Notes: generated by a model from the letters alone, not told the origin. Shown: positions 52,439-61,808, numbered from the stretch's first letter. The stretch is DNA of 64,000 nt from Oscillospiraceae bacterium (GCA_017828975.1 JAGAJN010000005.1:120177-184176), one strand, 5' to 3'. Program-made: numbers and translations.

Positions 52439-55234
52439 TCATATCAATTCAAACGAATACAATCCGCAGCTGCCCGAAAGCTCCATCACCAGCCCGAAAT
52501 TTCCCTTTACGGGACGGTCAAATTCCGCCACATATTCCGTGAAGCTTTCCGCCGAGGGCGAGCATTTTATCTCCGCTTCGGCTGATACCGTTTCGGCGGA
52601 TATTTTTATCTTCGCAGGTGCGGCGGGTGCGGAAACGGTAAGGCGTACTGCACAGACCTCATTTTCGGCGGAAAATCCATCGTAGAAAAGCGTTCCGCCC
52701 CAGTCGCTTGTGCGGATATACCAATCATTTTCCGACTTTGCAAAATCAAGAGAAGCCCTGTCGCAGCGGTCGAAGTTTTTCGCCTTGACAATGCCGTTTG
52801 TGCTTCTCGGCAGTATTTCCAAACCGTTCAAACTGGCAGTTCCCAAAAGGCGAATATCCGCCGAGGAAGCACCTGCAAGGAGCTTGTAAACGCCCGAGGG
52901 AGTGACCATTTTTTCTGTTCTCACATCGTAAATCTCAAGCGACCTTGCACTTACGGGAATGATAACATCGACCGTTTCCCCCGCCTTGATATGCACACGT
53001 TTAAAGCCGCAAAGCTTCTTTTTCGGCCAAATTTCCCCGTCGTCAACACGGTTGAAATAAACCTGAACGACCTCATCGCCGTCAATTTCGGAGATATTTT
53101 TCACCGTAACATTAACGGTACAGCCTCCGATCTTTGCGGGAACGATCTCCATTTTCTCATACTTGAATTTGGAATAGGACAGCCCGTGACCGAACGGAAA
53201 GAGCGGCTCGCCCTTGAAATACATATATGTAACGCCGTTTTTCTCAATGTCATAATCCGCAATATCGGGCAGATCGTACTCGCTCTTATACCAAGTCAAC
53301 GGCAAACGTGCGGCGGGATTTGTCAGACCGAAAACGGCGGCAGCAGCGGCATTTCCCAGCTCGTCCCCTGCATGAGAGGTGCTGATAATCGCCCCTGCAA
53401 ACTCCTTTTCACGGCAAATTGCGTAAGGGTAGCTTGAAACCAGCATAAGCACCATTCGGGGATTTTCATATGCCGCTTCAAAAAGCTCCGCCTGATGACG
53501 GGGCAGTTCGAGAGTTGCTCTGTCAATGCACTCTCTTGCGCCTATCATCGGGTCGTTTCCGCAGCAAAGAATAAGGCTCTCACACTCGCCTGCCAGCTTT
53601 GCGATACGGTCGCTGCCCTTTGAAATCACGCAAATTTCAAACGCCTGTTTGTCTGCGGAAATGCCTGTCCTTACATTGACAAGAACTCCGCTATCATCTA
53701 CACCAATGATGTTTTCTAACCTGTCCCTGAAACGGTAATTTCCGTCCAAACAAGCATCTCCGTTAAACAAAGCTTTGACGAACCATTCAAAGACAGTTTC
53801 ACCCTCTGCACGGAATTTATCGCCGACTTCAACAAGATATTTCCCGCTTTTCACTTCACGGAAAAGATTGTTGCCCTCGCCCCGGTCAATACGCTCAAAT
53901 TCGGCGGCGTTGTCAATATCACCGTCGGCAATGACAGCTCCGTCCTCGGCTATCCTGATGAAATTTCCCGTAAATGCTGACCTTATGCGGACAATATCAT
54001 TTCCGTTATCAAAGACAACATTTTCCTTGCCGATAAGACGCTCAAATCCCTCTTTCACAGTAACGCTGTACTTTGAACAGCCGCAGTACCAGTCCTTGAA
54101 GCACTCGTCCGCATTAGGTCCCACAACAGCAAGCTTTGCTCCCGATTTAAACTTTTCAATGTTCAGAGGAAGAAGCTCGTCATTCTTCAAAAGGCATATC
54201 TGTTCATCTGCGGCACGGCGGTTTATGCGCCTTGCTTCCTCGGAATTCACCTCGATATCAAGGTGGTTATAGGGACATTCCTCGTCAAATTCGCCCAGAA
54301 GGAATCTAGCCTTAAACACGTTTGTCAATGCCTTGTCAAGGTCAGCTTCGGTGATAATTTCACGTTCCAGACCGTCACAGACGGCGGCATAAACTATGTC
54401 CTCCATATCGGTCATAGTGTCACAGCCGTTTTTCAGACACCATTTCAGAGCCACGGCGTGAGTTTCGCAGAACCGATGGTCGTTCACATTCTGAGAAAAA
54501 TCTCCGCCGTCGGTGACAACAAAGGTAAGCCCCCACTCGTCCTTCAAAAGCTTCTGCAGATCGGGATTCATACACGCAGGAACGCCGCTCAGCTCGTTAT
54601 ATGCCGTCATAACGGACGCCGCCCTGCCCTCTCGTATCGCATATTCAAAGGGTCGGTAATAATATTCTCTCAAAAGCTTCGGCGTAATATTTGACGAACC
54701 ATCAACACGGTTGAATTCGCTGTTGTTTGCGCAGAAATGCTTGAGCGTCGGCACGGTTTTCAGATAGAACTCGTCATCTCCCGCAAGACCTCGTGTGTAT
54801 GCCGCCGACATCTGTCCCGCAAGATAAACGTCCTCGCCGTAAGCCTCCTCGGTGCGTCCCCAGCGTGGGTCACGTTCGGGATCGACGGTCGGTCCCCAGA
54901 CGCACAGCCAGCGGTTTCTGCCGCTTTTGTCCCAGTAATATCTCGACTCGTCCGAAGCGATTTTTCCGATCTCCTCCATAAGCTCTGTATCAAAGGTGGA
55001 AGCAAGTCCCACAGGCTGAGGAAATACCGTAGACGGCTCGCTTTCATCTCTCGAAACAAAGCCCCTTGCGATCTCGCAGCCGATATGATATTCATTTATT
55101 CCAAGCCGAGGCACGCCCGCCTGATTATGTGACATCATCTGTGCCTTTTCATCTGCCGTCAGACGGGAAAGCAGGTCGGCGATCCTATCCTCTATCGGTA
55201 ATTTGCTGTTTCTGAAAGGATAATTTTCGCTCAT
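52439..55234 (-). CDS. GH3 beta-glucosidase-type glycosidase, multidomain
   Basis: A 931-residue cytosolic enzyme with no signal peptide. The GH3 TIM-barrel (~1-330) has KHFCANN and the nucleophile Asp in VVTDGGDF (about 239). An alpha/beta sandwich domain follows (~350-660), interrupted at ~405-530 by an inserted beta domain of fascin-like character where PA14 is found in other enzymes. A fibronectin III-like domain (~670-800) and a CBM6-like C-terminal domain (~820-931) complete the protein. It probably hydrolyses cello-oligosaccharides or other beta-glucosides after import. Upstream, a perfect 14-bp palindrome (TGATTTATAAATCA, 55301-55314) may be an operator. No clear -35 was found. Confidence 0.9.
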   Translation of the reverse strand: MSENYPFRNSKLPIEDRIADLLSRLTADEKAQMMSHNQAGVPRLGINEYHIGCEIARGFVSRDESEPSTVFPQPVGLASTFDTELMEEIGKIASDESRYYWDKSGRNRWLCVWGPTVDPERDPRWGRTEEAYGEDVYLAGQMSAAYTRGLAGDDEFYLKTVPTLKHFCANNSEFNRVDGSSNITPKLLREYYYRPFEYAIREGRAASVMTAYNELSGVPACMNPDLQKLLKDEWGLTFVVTDGGDFSQNVNDHRFCETHAVALKWCLKNGCDTMTDMEDIVYAAVCDGLEREIITEADLDKALTNVFKARFLLGEFDEECPYNHLDIEVNSEEARRINRRAADEQICLLKNDELLPLNIEKFKSGAKLAVVGPNADECFKDWYCGCSKYSVTVKEGFERLIGKENVVFDNGNDIVRIRSAFTGNFIRIAEDGAVIADGDIDNAAEFERIDRGEGNNLFREVKSGKYLVEVGDKFRAEGETVFEWFVKALFNGDACLDGNYRFRDRLENIIGVDDSGVLVNVRTGISADKQAFEICVISKGSDRIAKLAGECESLILCCGNDPMIGARECIDRATLELPRHQAELFEAAYENPRMVLMLVSSYPYAICREKEFAGAIISTSHAGDELGNAAAAAVFGLTNPAARLPLTWYKSEYDLPDIADYDIEKNGVTYMYFKGEPLFPFGHGLSYSKFKYEKMEIVPAKIGGCTVNVTVKNISEIDGDEVVQVYFNRVDDGEIWPKKKLCGFKRVHIKAGETVDVIIPVSARSLEIYDVRTEKMVTPSGVYKLLAGASSADIRLLGTASLNGLEILPRSTNGIVKAKNFDRCDRASLDFAKSENDWYIRTSDWGGTLFYDGFSAENEVCAVRLTVSAPAAPAKIKISAETVSAEAEIKCSPSAESFTEYVAEFDRPVKGNFGLVMELSGSCGLYSFELI

Positions 55235-55300
55235 AAAATATTCCTCCGCAACATGATGTAATCGTATTCATTATAACATTTTCCGCAGCTGAATTTGTTA

Positions 55301-55314
55301 TGATTTATAAATCA
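55301..55314. promoter_or_regulatory. Candidate operator near the GH3 promoter
   Basis: Perfect palindrome TGATTTATAAATCA, 67 bp before the GH3 start and about 90 bp from the divergent C39 promoter. A TATAAT in minus orientation lies at 55270-55275. Confidence 0.4.
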
Positions 55315-55407
55315 AATCGTAAACAACATTTCATAACGCTTAGTATAAAATGTTTAAATAGCATAATAGTTTATTTCCGTCAAAAAATGTTTCATTACTT
55401 CTGCATA

Positions 55408-55436
55408 TAGACAATTCTGTGTATTTATGTTATAAT
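55408..55436 (+). promoter_or_regulatory. Promoter of the C39-DUF1294-HD operon
   Basis: TAGACA, 17-bp spacer, TATAAT with extended TG (TGTTATAAT). Confidence 0.75.
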
Positions 55437-55466
55437 TTGGATATACTGATTATTTGGAGCTATATT

Positions 55467-56507
55467 ATGGACATGAAAAAAACAGCAGCCTGCCTGCTTG
55501 CAGCTGCACTTATGGTTAGGACAATCCCCTCGGTCACGGCAGAAGCGGTAACATCATCAAAAGCCACCTCATCGGTGGAAGCAATAAGGCGCAGGAACAA
55601 AAAGCAAACCGAAGAAAGTGTTGAATCAGCCAAGCCTTCGGAAGTAAAAATTTCCGTAAATGTACAGCATCAGCGAATAGAGAACGACAGCATTATCGAA
55701 GTACGCATCATATCTCCCGACAGGTCGGATAAATACGAGATAAGCCTTGACGGCGGCAAAAGATTTTCCGATATGTCCGCATATTCCGTGAAATATGTGG
55801 GCAAGCCTGTGGGCGAATATTCCGTGATAGTGCGGTCAAAAAGCAACAAAGAGCTTGCTTCAAAAGCGGTGAATGTGTCCGTTGGTATCGCAGCCCTGCC
55901 CGATAAATGGTTTATAAATGTGCCGAGGATACTCCAGAATCCCGAGCTTCCCACAGGCTGCGAGGTCACCTCCCTTGCAATGGCTCTGCAGTATGCCGGA
56001 TTTCCCGCAACACATATTGAACTGGCAGATAAATGGCTTGACAAGGGAGAATACAGAGCCAGCGATTACCGAAAGGTTTTCGTGGGTGAACCTACATCGG
56101 CATTTGCATACGGCTGCTTTGCCGGTGTTATCGAACGCTGCGCAAACAAGTATCTTGAAAGCAGAAATTCATCGGCAGAAGTGAAAAACATAACAGGCTG
56201 CGCACCGAAGCAGCTTTACCGATACATCGCAAACGGTATTCCCGTTATCATCTGGGCAACAGGTGATATGAAGGAATGTTACTACGACAAGCAATGGATA
56301 GACAAGGAAACGGGAAACGTTATTACCTGGATACGCAACGAGCATTGTATGGTGCTGACAGGCTATGATTTCGAGCAGAAGCTCATATATGTAAACGACC
56401 CGCTCAAAGGACGCACCGCTTATCCTATGGAACTGTTCGAGCATCGTTTCAAGCAGATGGAAAGCCAAGCGATCGTTATTATCCCGGAGAATGAAAATGA
56501 CGATTGA
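55467..56507 (+). CDS. Exported C39-like cysteine peptidase-family protein
   Basis: A 346-residue protein with a signal peptide (~1-25, cleaved near TAEA). A ~110-residue linker and beta region follow, then a papain-like C39_2 domain. The cysteine is C165 in PTGCEVTSLAM and the histidine is H293 in EHCMVLTGYD, with VNDP after it, the order of C39 domains. The role could be cleavage of extracellular peptides or cell-wall links. The ATG at 55467 follows GGAG; earlier codons lie within the promoter. DUF1294 overlaps its end. Confidence 0.82.
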   Translation: MDMKKTAACLLAAALMVRTIPSVTAEAVTSSKATSSVEAIRRRNKKQTEESVESAKPSEVKISVNVQHQRIENDSIIEVRIISPDRSDKYEISLDGGKRFSDMSAYSVKYVGKPVGEYSVIVRSKSNKELASKAVNVSVGIAALPDKWFINVPRILQNPELPTGCEVTSLAMALQYAGFPATHIELADKWLDKGEYRASDYRKVFVGEPTSAFAYGCFAGVIERCANKYLESRNSSAEVKNITGCAPKQLYRYIANGIPVIIWATGDMKECYYDKQWIDKETGNVITWIRNEHCMVLTGYDFEQKLIYVNDPLKGRTAYPMELFEHRFKQMESQAIVIIPENENDD

Positions 56508-56790
56508 TATAAAAACATTTTTGGCGGTATATTTCATCATTGTGAATATAGTCGGATTTATTATGTCGGCTGTCGATAAATCGGCGGCAAAACGTCACAA
56601 GTGGCGTGTTCCCGAAAAAAATCTCTTTGCAGTTTCGCTTCTGGGCGGCGCCGTGGGGACGCTTATCTCAATGCTTCTTTTCAGGCATAAAACAAAGCAT
56701 AAGCGGTTTATGATCGGAATCCCGCTGATAATTTTGGCGCAGATATTACTGTTACATTTCTTATTATTTAAAGGAGTTATTGCCCTATGA
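56497..56790 (+). CDS. DUF1294 membrane protein
   Basis: A 97-residue protein with three membrane helices (~5-25, 45-60, 70-90). The KxxAKRHKWRVPEKNLF segment and GGAVGTLISM...HKTKH are DUF1294 hallmarks. The ATG lies 7 bases after GGAG and overlaps the C39 gene by 11 bases; an ATG two codons earlier is too close. Function unknown. ATGA overlap with the HD gene. Confidence 0.85.
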   Translation: MTIDIKTFLAVYFIIVNIVGFIMSAVDKSAAKRHKWRVPEKNLFAVSLLGGAVGTLISMLLFRHKTKHKRFMIGIPLIILAQILLLHFLLFKGVIAL

Positions 56791-57230
56791 TCTACACCGA
56801 TCTGACAAGAAAAGCAATTGTTTACGCCTATAATGCTCATCAGGGACAGCTTGACAGGGGCGGTATCCCCTACATATTCCACCCCTATCACCTTGCCGAG
56901 CAGATGACCGACGAGCTGACTGCCTGCGCCGCACTTTTGCACGATGTTATTGAGGATACATCGACGACTGCCGACGATCTGCGCAAAGAGGGTTTTCCCG
57001 AGGAAGTCATTGAAGCCGTCACTCTTCTCACTCACGACGAAGATCTCGGTTATATGGATTACGTTGCAAGGCTGTCAAAGAATAAGATAGCAAAAACGGT
57101 AAAGCTTGCAGACCTTGCCCATAACAGCGACCTTACCCGTACCCCCGCAAATTCCGAGCCTGCCGAGAAAACTGCCGAACGTATGAAGAAATACGCCGCA
57201 GCAAGAGAATTCCTTATAAACTCCGACTGA
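56787..57230 (+). CDS. HD-domain hydrolase, SpoT/Mesh1-like
   Basis: A 147-residue stand-alone HD domain like the alarmone-hydrolase part of RelA/SpoT. It contains YAYNAHQGQLDRGGIPYIFHP, LLHDVIEDT (HD plus ED), and KLADLAHN. Small relatives hydrolyse (p)ppGpp or related nucleotides; activity here is inferred. There is no synthetase domain. The start overlaps the DUF1294 stop by ATGA, so it is part of the C39 operon. Confidence 0.85.
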   Translation: MIYTDLTRKAIVYAYNAHQGQLDRGGIPYIFHPYHLAEQMTDELTACAALLHDVIEDTSTTADDLRKEGFPEEVIEAVTLLTHDEDLGYMDYVARLSKNKIAKTVKLADLAHNSDLTRTPANSEPAEKTAERMKKYAAAREFLINSD

Positions 57231-57303
57231 TTTTTTCTTAAATCGCCATAAAAGCACTCCCTGTCAAACTATATATTGTAAACATACTGATCGGAGGTGC
57301 CCT

Positions 57304-58344
57304 ATGAAAAAACTATTCTCTCTTCTGCTTGCAGCTGTTACTGCCGCAATTCTCCCTGGCTGCAATAATGAGCTTCCAAAGGATATTCCCGAAACCGACA
57401 CTACTGCGAGCAATACCGAACCGACTGCCCCGGAAACAGAAAAAGCGGAAGTCCCCTTCGACATCAGCGGCTTTACCGTTATCGGCAAAATTACGGAAAA
57501 TGTTGACGATAAGCGCATCACCTACGAAAAGGAAATATCCGAAGCCGAAAGCATTGAAAAGCTTGGTGAGATACTTGACACCTTAAAGGACGCCGAACCT
57601 GTCGATACCGACTATCTCACCGAATTTTATTCCGTTACATTCAGAAACGATGAAACCGGCGAAACTATCGGTATGGAGTATGTTTCGCTGTTTATCGAAA
57701 ATAATGGCGTATGCACCACCGAAAGAGGCTTTCTTTTCGATAAAAACGGACAGATTACGCTGTACAGCACAGGTTACGGGTGGCAAAACTCTGTATTTTC
57801 CAAGCTTCTTTCAGCCGAGCTTATTTCCGAGGAAAATATCATCGAAACAAAAGAAGCCCCCTGTTATGACGAAAATTATTCGGCAAACGGTGAAGAGTTT
57901 GAAAAGGGCAGGATAGTTTTTGTCAGCGAATATTACAACTACGCATGGGGCTATCAACATTCGGGCAGCTTTACAGACGATCTCGGAAATATTTATTACT
58001 TTGACCTTGCCTGTCTTGAAAATAAAGATGACGGACGAACACTGCTTGATATTCTTTATGACGAGGTTTATTACAAAAGCCGTCCCGCTGCGCATACCGA
58101 CCCCGAAGAAATCATAAAGTGTACCGAAAAGATAACCCAAATAAATACTTCCGCAGAAATGAAGGGCGATTTTGCCGCCTGCGACGCAGGAATAGATACC
58201 CTGTATATCGTCGATGAAAACAACAAGCTTATCGTACTCAGCAAATGGGGCGACTGGGAGGGAACTCTCGACGACTCCGCCGCAAAAGTCATAGTAAAGA
58301 CATACGATTCAATGCCGCAGGAAAGATACAGGATAAACCGATAA
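57304..58344 (+). CDS. Predicted lipoprotein of unknown function
   Basis: 346 residues with a lipoprotein signal (MKKLFSLLLAAVTAAILPGC, Cys 20), a Thr/Glu-rich linker, and then an acidic domain without any recognised motif. GGAGG precedes the ATG. It is followed by a strong terminator. It shares overall style with the lipoprotein at 13752 but no clear sequence. Confidence 0.75.
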   Translation: MKKLFSLLLAAVTAAILPGCNNELPKDIPETDTTASNTEPTAPETEKAEVPFDISGFTVIGKITENVDDKRITYEKEISEAESIEKLGEILDTLKDAEPVDTDYLTEFYSVTFRNDETGETIGMEYVSLFIENNGVCTTERGFLFDKNGQITLYSTGYGWQNSVFSKLLSAELISEENIIETKEAPCYDENYSANGEEFEKGRIVFVSEYYNYAWGYQHSGSFTDDLGNIYYFDLACLENKDDGRTLLDILYDEVYYKSRPAAHTDPEEIIKCTEKITQINTSAEMKGDFAACDAGIDTLYIVDENNKLIVLSKWGDWEGTLDDSAAKVIVKTYDSMPQERYRINR

Positions 58345-58345
58345 A

Positions 58346-58388
58346 AACACCGTTCACACTGCCTTTTTGCAGCAGCGTGAACGGTGTT
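58346..58388. terminator. Bidirectional terminator between lipoprotein and TetR genes
   Basis: AACACCGTTCAC / GTGAACGGTGTT 12-bp stem plus CTGC/GCAG inside; the minus-strand tail is TTTTAT and the plus-strand tail CTTATTT. Confidence 0.8.
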
Positions 58389-58389
58389 C

Positions 58390-59007
58390 TTATTTCTCAA
58401 CTTCAATTCGGAAATCACGGATAATGCTTCTGACATTTGCAAAAAGATACGGCTTTATCGTTTCAATGTCAACAGGCTCTTTGTAAAGTATTGGACTGTA
58501 ACATACAGAGCTTACTAACTCAACAATGGTAAAAAGCATTATCTCCGGCTGAGAATATTTCTCCAGACTTCTGGCAAGATAATTTGCATAAAGCTGGCTG
58601 AAATTAAATTCTTCGTTGTAAACAGGAGTGCTGAGGGCTGTTTTGAAAATTCCCCAGCTTAGATTTTTCGATATAAATTTCAGAAGATCGGGATTGGCTA
58701 TAAGCTGATTTAAAATACTGTCGATGATGAAAACCATTCTGTCCTCAAAGCTTGGAATACCGTCGGGCTGAGTGCTCAGTTCAAGAGCCGCCTGACGGAA
58801 AAGCTCACTCGCCTTGTGGCAGATAAGCCTGTCGTAAATATCGTATTTATCCTTAAAATAGAGATAAAACGTTCCCTTTGCGACACCTGCCCGATCTACT
58901 ATATCCGAGATAGATGTCTTGCTAATTCCCTTTGTCATAAACAGCTGAAATGCTGTTTCTAGCAATGCGTCCTGTTTCTGCTTTTTGTTGTCGTCCAGCT
59001 TGCCCAT
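58390..59007 (-). CDS. TetR-family transcriptional regulator
   Basis: A 205-residue repressor. The N-terminal helix-turn-helix (TAFQLFMTKGISKTSISDIVDRAGVAKGTFYLYFKDK) is canonical, and the C-terminal helices form a ligand pocket. The target is unknown; no efflux gene is adjacent. It is probably autoregulated through the palindrome over its -35 box. Confidence 0.92.
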   Translation of the reverse strand: MGKLDDNKKQKQDALLETAFQLFMTKGISKTSISDIVDRAGVAKGTFYLYFKDKYDIYDRLICHKASELFRQAALELSTQPDGIPSFEDRMVFIIDSILNQLIANPDLLKFISKNLSWGIFKTALSTPVYNEEFNFSQLYANYLARSLEKYSQPEIMLFTIVELVSSVCYSPILYKEPVDIETIKPYLFANVRSIIRDFRIEVEK

Positions 59008-59035
59008 TATCCGACCCCCGTTCTGTATTTACATA

Positions 59036-59064
59036 ATCATACACTATTTTCCTCCCGATGTCAA
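59036..59064 (-). promoter_or_regulatory. Promoter of the TetR gene
   Basis: Minus strand: TTGACA, 17-bp spacer, TATGAT. Confidence 0.75.
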
Positions 59065-59075
59065 TAGAAATGACA
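59059..59075. promoter_or_regulatory. Candidate TetR operator
   Basis: TGTCA, 7-bp centre, TGACA, a 17-bp interrupted palindrome overlapping the -35 box of the regulator gene. Confidence 0.5.
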
Positions 59076-59100
59076 AATAAAACTTCCGATTTTTTGAAAA

Positions 59101-59135
59101 CAGAAAAGCAGCCCTGCCATAACGGAAAGGGCTGC
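59101..59135 (-). terminator. Terminator of the GGDEF gene
   Basis: Minus strand: GCAGCCCT / AGGGCTGC stem, 12-base loop, then TTTTCTG. Confidence 0.8.
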
Positions 59136-59141
59136 CGAAAA

Positions 59142-61085
59142 TCATCTTCTTGCGTGTTCTCTGACCTTGTTGTTCTTGACCTTGTACATTATCCTGTCGG
59201 CGATCTTAATGTAATCGTCCAGGGAGCTGCCTTTTTCGGGAATGACAATGTGAGTTCCTATGCTGGCAGATACCTTGTACTTCTTGCCCGAGGTGCTGTT
59301 GAAATCGTTCAGATGTTCCGTAACTGCCCGAACAAAGTCCTCACCCTCAGAATCATCTGCCACAATTCCTGCTGCAACAAATTCATCTCCGCCGAATCTC
59401 GCAACGATGTACTTTTCGCCGCACGCTTCTTTCAGAGCACTTGAAACAGTGATGATGGCAACATCTCCTTCATTATGGCCAAACACATCGTTGATATATT
59501 TCAGCTCGTCCATATCCGCAGAAGCGACCAGCAGCTTTTTGTTTTCGGAAACACATTCTTTGATAATGGACGGGACTATACGGTAAAATCCGCGGCGATT
59601 GAAGGTATTTGTCATGGAGTCGTGGACATACATTTCCTCCAGCTTGCGGACCGAAGCCCTCAGTTCGCCCTGAATTCTGACATTTTCCAATACCAGCGAC
59701 AGATTTTTCCGCCAGGAATTAAGGTTGTAGAAATTGTAATAATTTGTAGTACCCATATTAGCTATGTAGTCAATGACCATATAGCCAATGCTTCTGTCCT
59801 GAAAATGGAGCGGTATGAATATCAGCGTTCCAAGTTCATCTATCTCTTTATAAAAATCGGGGATAAGCTCTGCCGAGGTGAAATCTCCGAGCGGCTTTAT
59901 CTCTTTATTCTCAGCATACAGGAAGGGCGTGATCTTTTCGGTATATCCCTCCTTGATATAGGCACTGCGCAGTTCTTCATCTCCGCCGAAAAGAACCTTG
60001 TCGGAATAATTCTCACAAAGGCATATCCATATTTTTTTTGCCCAGATATGCTCAATGTACGGCTTGATGCGTTCGGCGGTCTTTTTCATGGAACCAAAGC
60101 CTGTAAGGTCCTCGACCATTCGGCTTATGGTATTGGAGTACTCGTTAAGATTGTCGATCTCCACATAAAGACGGTGCTTTAGGTCGTTATCATAGCTGCC
60201 TGAGATCTCACGGCACCCGCAGGACTGAGCATAGTCCATATGCGGCTCGATCTCCGTCCTTTTTTGCGGTTTTCCGCCTTCAAGTATCTCTTTGAATATC
60301 CTTACGACCTCTTCTCCGACCTTTTCCGTATTCAGTCTGCCGGTAGTGATGGAGGGTGTGTGAACGGATGCCTCCTTTATTCCGTCAATTCCCGAAACGG
60401 CAATATCTTCGGGTACTTTAAATCCAAGCTCATTGAGCTTTGCGCAGACACCGATAGCCATAGAATCGTTGGCACAGACAAAGGCTTCGGGCATTTCCAT
60501 TCCCGAATCATAGAACCGCTGAACGGCTTCTGCGGCAGGATTACCCCAGAAAAATCCGTAATCCACACGTTCGGGCTCATATTTTATCCCGTGTGCTTCA
60601 AGGGCTTTTTTGTATACTTCAAAGCGCTCCTCCGACTGAGGATTGCCCTTCATTCCGCTGATAAAATTTATTTTCGTAAATCCGTGATGGTCAAGAAAAT
60701 GGGACATGATATTTTCCATTGCGTTGTTATAGCCCATAGCAACGGTGTAGCAGTCATCAATATCCACATCAATGGAAATAACGGGGATATCCGCTTCCTT
60801 GCTGCGTTTGACAAGCTTCTCGATAGCTCCTGCGTGCTTGATGCTGAGGCTGACGATAACAAGACCGTCCAGCAGGGAACAGTTTACAAGATTGAAAATA
60901 TTGCCCTCACCGCGATCACTGAGATCGTCGCTGTAATAGGAAGAAAATGCCTGAAAAGCTGCGACAGTAAAGCCCGAAGCGACGGCGGCATGGGATATTG
61001 AATTGAATATCTTTGTCTGGTATTCGCTGTCTATACCCGAAAAGCAAAGACCGATAACGGGCTTTCTTCCCTCGATTTTTTTCAT
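59142..61085 (-). CDS. Cytosolic LacI-type sugar sensor fused to diguanylate cyclase (GGDEF)
   Basis: 647 residues without a signal peptide or membrane helix. Residues ~9-290 form a periplasmic-binding-protein-like domain of LacI regulators (PVIGLCFSG, a YDSGMEMPEAFVCANDSMA hinge, IAVSGIDG), but the DNA-binding headpiece is missing. A GAF-like linker (~330-480) leads to a GGDEF domain with an intact FGGDEF at 564-569 (A-site). There is no RxxD inhibitory site just before it. The likely role is c-di-GMP synthesis controlled by an intracellular sugar. It has its own weak promoter and a terminator. Confidence 0.88.
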   Translation of the reverse strand: MKKIEGRKPVIGLCFSGIDSEYQTKIFNSISHAAVASGFTVAAFQAFSSYYSDDLSDRGEGNIFNLVNCSLLDGLVIVSLSIKHAGAIEKLVKRSKEADIPVISIDVDIDDCYTVAMGYNNAMENIMSHFLDHHGFTKINFISGMKGNPQSEERFEVYKKALEAHGIKYEPERVDYGFFWGNPAAEAVQRFYDSGMEMPEAFVCANDSMAIGVCAKLNELGFKVPEDIAVSGIDGIKEASVHTPSITTGRLNTEKVGEEVVRIFKEILEGGKPQKRTEIEPHMDYAQSCGCREISGSYDNDLKHRLYVEIDNLNEYSNTISRMVEDLTGFGSMKKTAERIKPYIEHIWAKKIWICLCENYSDKVLFGGDEELRSAYIKEGYTEKITPFLYAENKEIKPLGDFTSAELIPDFYKEIDELGTLIFIPLHFQDRSIGYMVIDYIANMGTTNYYNFYNLNSWRKNLSLVLENVRIQGELRASVRKLEEMYVHDSMTNTFNRRGFYRIVPSIIKECVSENKKLLVASADMDELKYINDVFGHNEGDVAIITVSSALKEACGEKYIVARFGGDEFVAAGIVADDSEGEDFVRAVTEHLNDFNSTSGKKYKVSASIGTHIVIPEKGSSLDDYIKIADRIMYKVKNNKVREHARR

Positions 61086-61157
61086 AGCGTCAGCTTCTTT
61101 CCTGTGATCTCGATTTTTATGCGGTATGCTGTAAAGTTTTCAATTCTACACATAGTA

Positions 61158-61187
61158 ATTATAACATATGACGAACGCAAATTTACA
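61158..61187 (-). promoter_or_regulatory. Possible promoter of the GGDEF gene
   Basis: Minus strand: TGTAAA, 18-bp spacer, TATAAT with extended TG (TGTTATAAT). Confidence 0.4.
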
Positions 61188-61259
61188 GCTATATTGTTAA
61201 TTCTTTATGACTTTTTATATAAACAATCTATTTTTTGCCGAGAAATGCTGTCCGAAATC

Positions 61260-61288
61260 TTGACAAAATGCGCAGATTGCATTATAAT
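61260..61288 (+). promoter_or_regulatory. Consensus promoter of the dCMP deaminase operon
   Basis: TTGACA, 17-bp spacer, TATAAT: perfect consensus. It sets the start of the deaminase at ATG 61311. Confidence 0.88.
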
Positions 61289-61310
61289 AATAGGCATAGA
61301 GGTGAGAAAA

Positions 61311-61793
61311 ATGAAATATCTCGATTACATATCCTGGGACGATTATTTTATGGGAGTTGCCCTTCTTGCCGCAAAACGCAGCAAGGACCCTAACACCAGA
61401 GTTGGCGCTTGTATCGTCAGCAATCACAACATTATCATTTCCACAGGCTATAACGGTTTCCCAAAAGGCTGTGATGACGATGTTTATCCCTGGGAAAGAG
61501 AGGGAGAATACAGCGACACCAAATACCCCTATGTAGTGCATGCCGAGCTGAACGCTATACTGAATTCCGAGGGGCGTTCGCTGCTGGGTTCACGGCTTTA
61601 TGTCAGTCTTTTTCCTTGTAATGAATGTGCGAAAGCGATCATTCAGTCAGGCATCAGCGAGATAGTGTACCTTGGCGATAAGTATGCGGATTCCGACAGT
61701 ACAAAGGCATCAAAGCGTATGCTGGCATCTGCGGGGATCAAAATTCGCAAATTAGAGCCGAAAAATGATAAGATAGAACTTGAATACAAGTAA
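61311..61793 (+). CDS. dCMP deaminase (ComEB-like)
   Basis: A 160-residue zinc deaminase. H77 and E79 occur in VHAEL and C103/C106 in PCNEC, the CDA zinc site. SWDDYFMGVALLAAKRSKDPNTRVGACIV and the YNGFPKGCDD loop mark the dCMP deaminase branch, supplying dUMP for thymidylate. The reading frame extends 69 codons further upstream, but GAGGTG and the promoter point to the ATG at 61311. A small gene follows 15 bp later. Confidence 0.92.
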   Translation: MKYLDYISWDDYFMGVALLAAKRSKDPNTRVGACIVSNHNIIISTGYNGFPKGCDDDVYPWEREGEYSDTKYPYVVHAELNAILNSEGRSLLGSRLYVSLFPCNECAKAIIQSGISEIVYLGDKYADSDSTKASKRMLASAGIKIRKLEPKNDKIELEYK

Positions 61794-61808
61794 ACGGAGG
61801 TAATTGTT

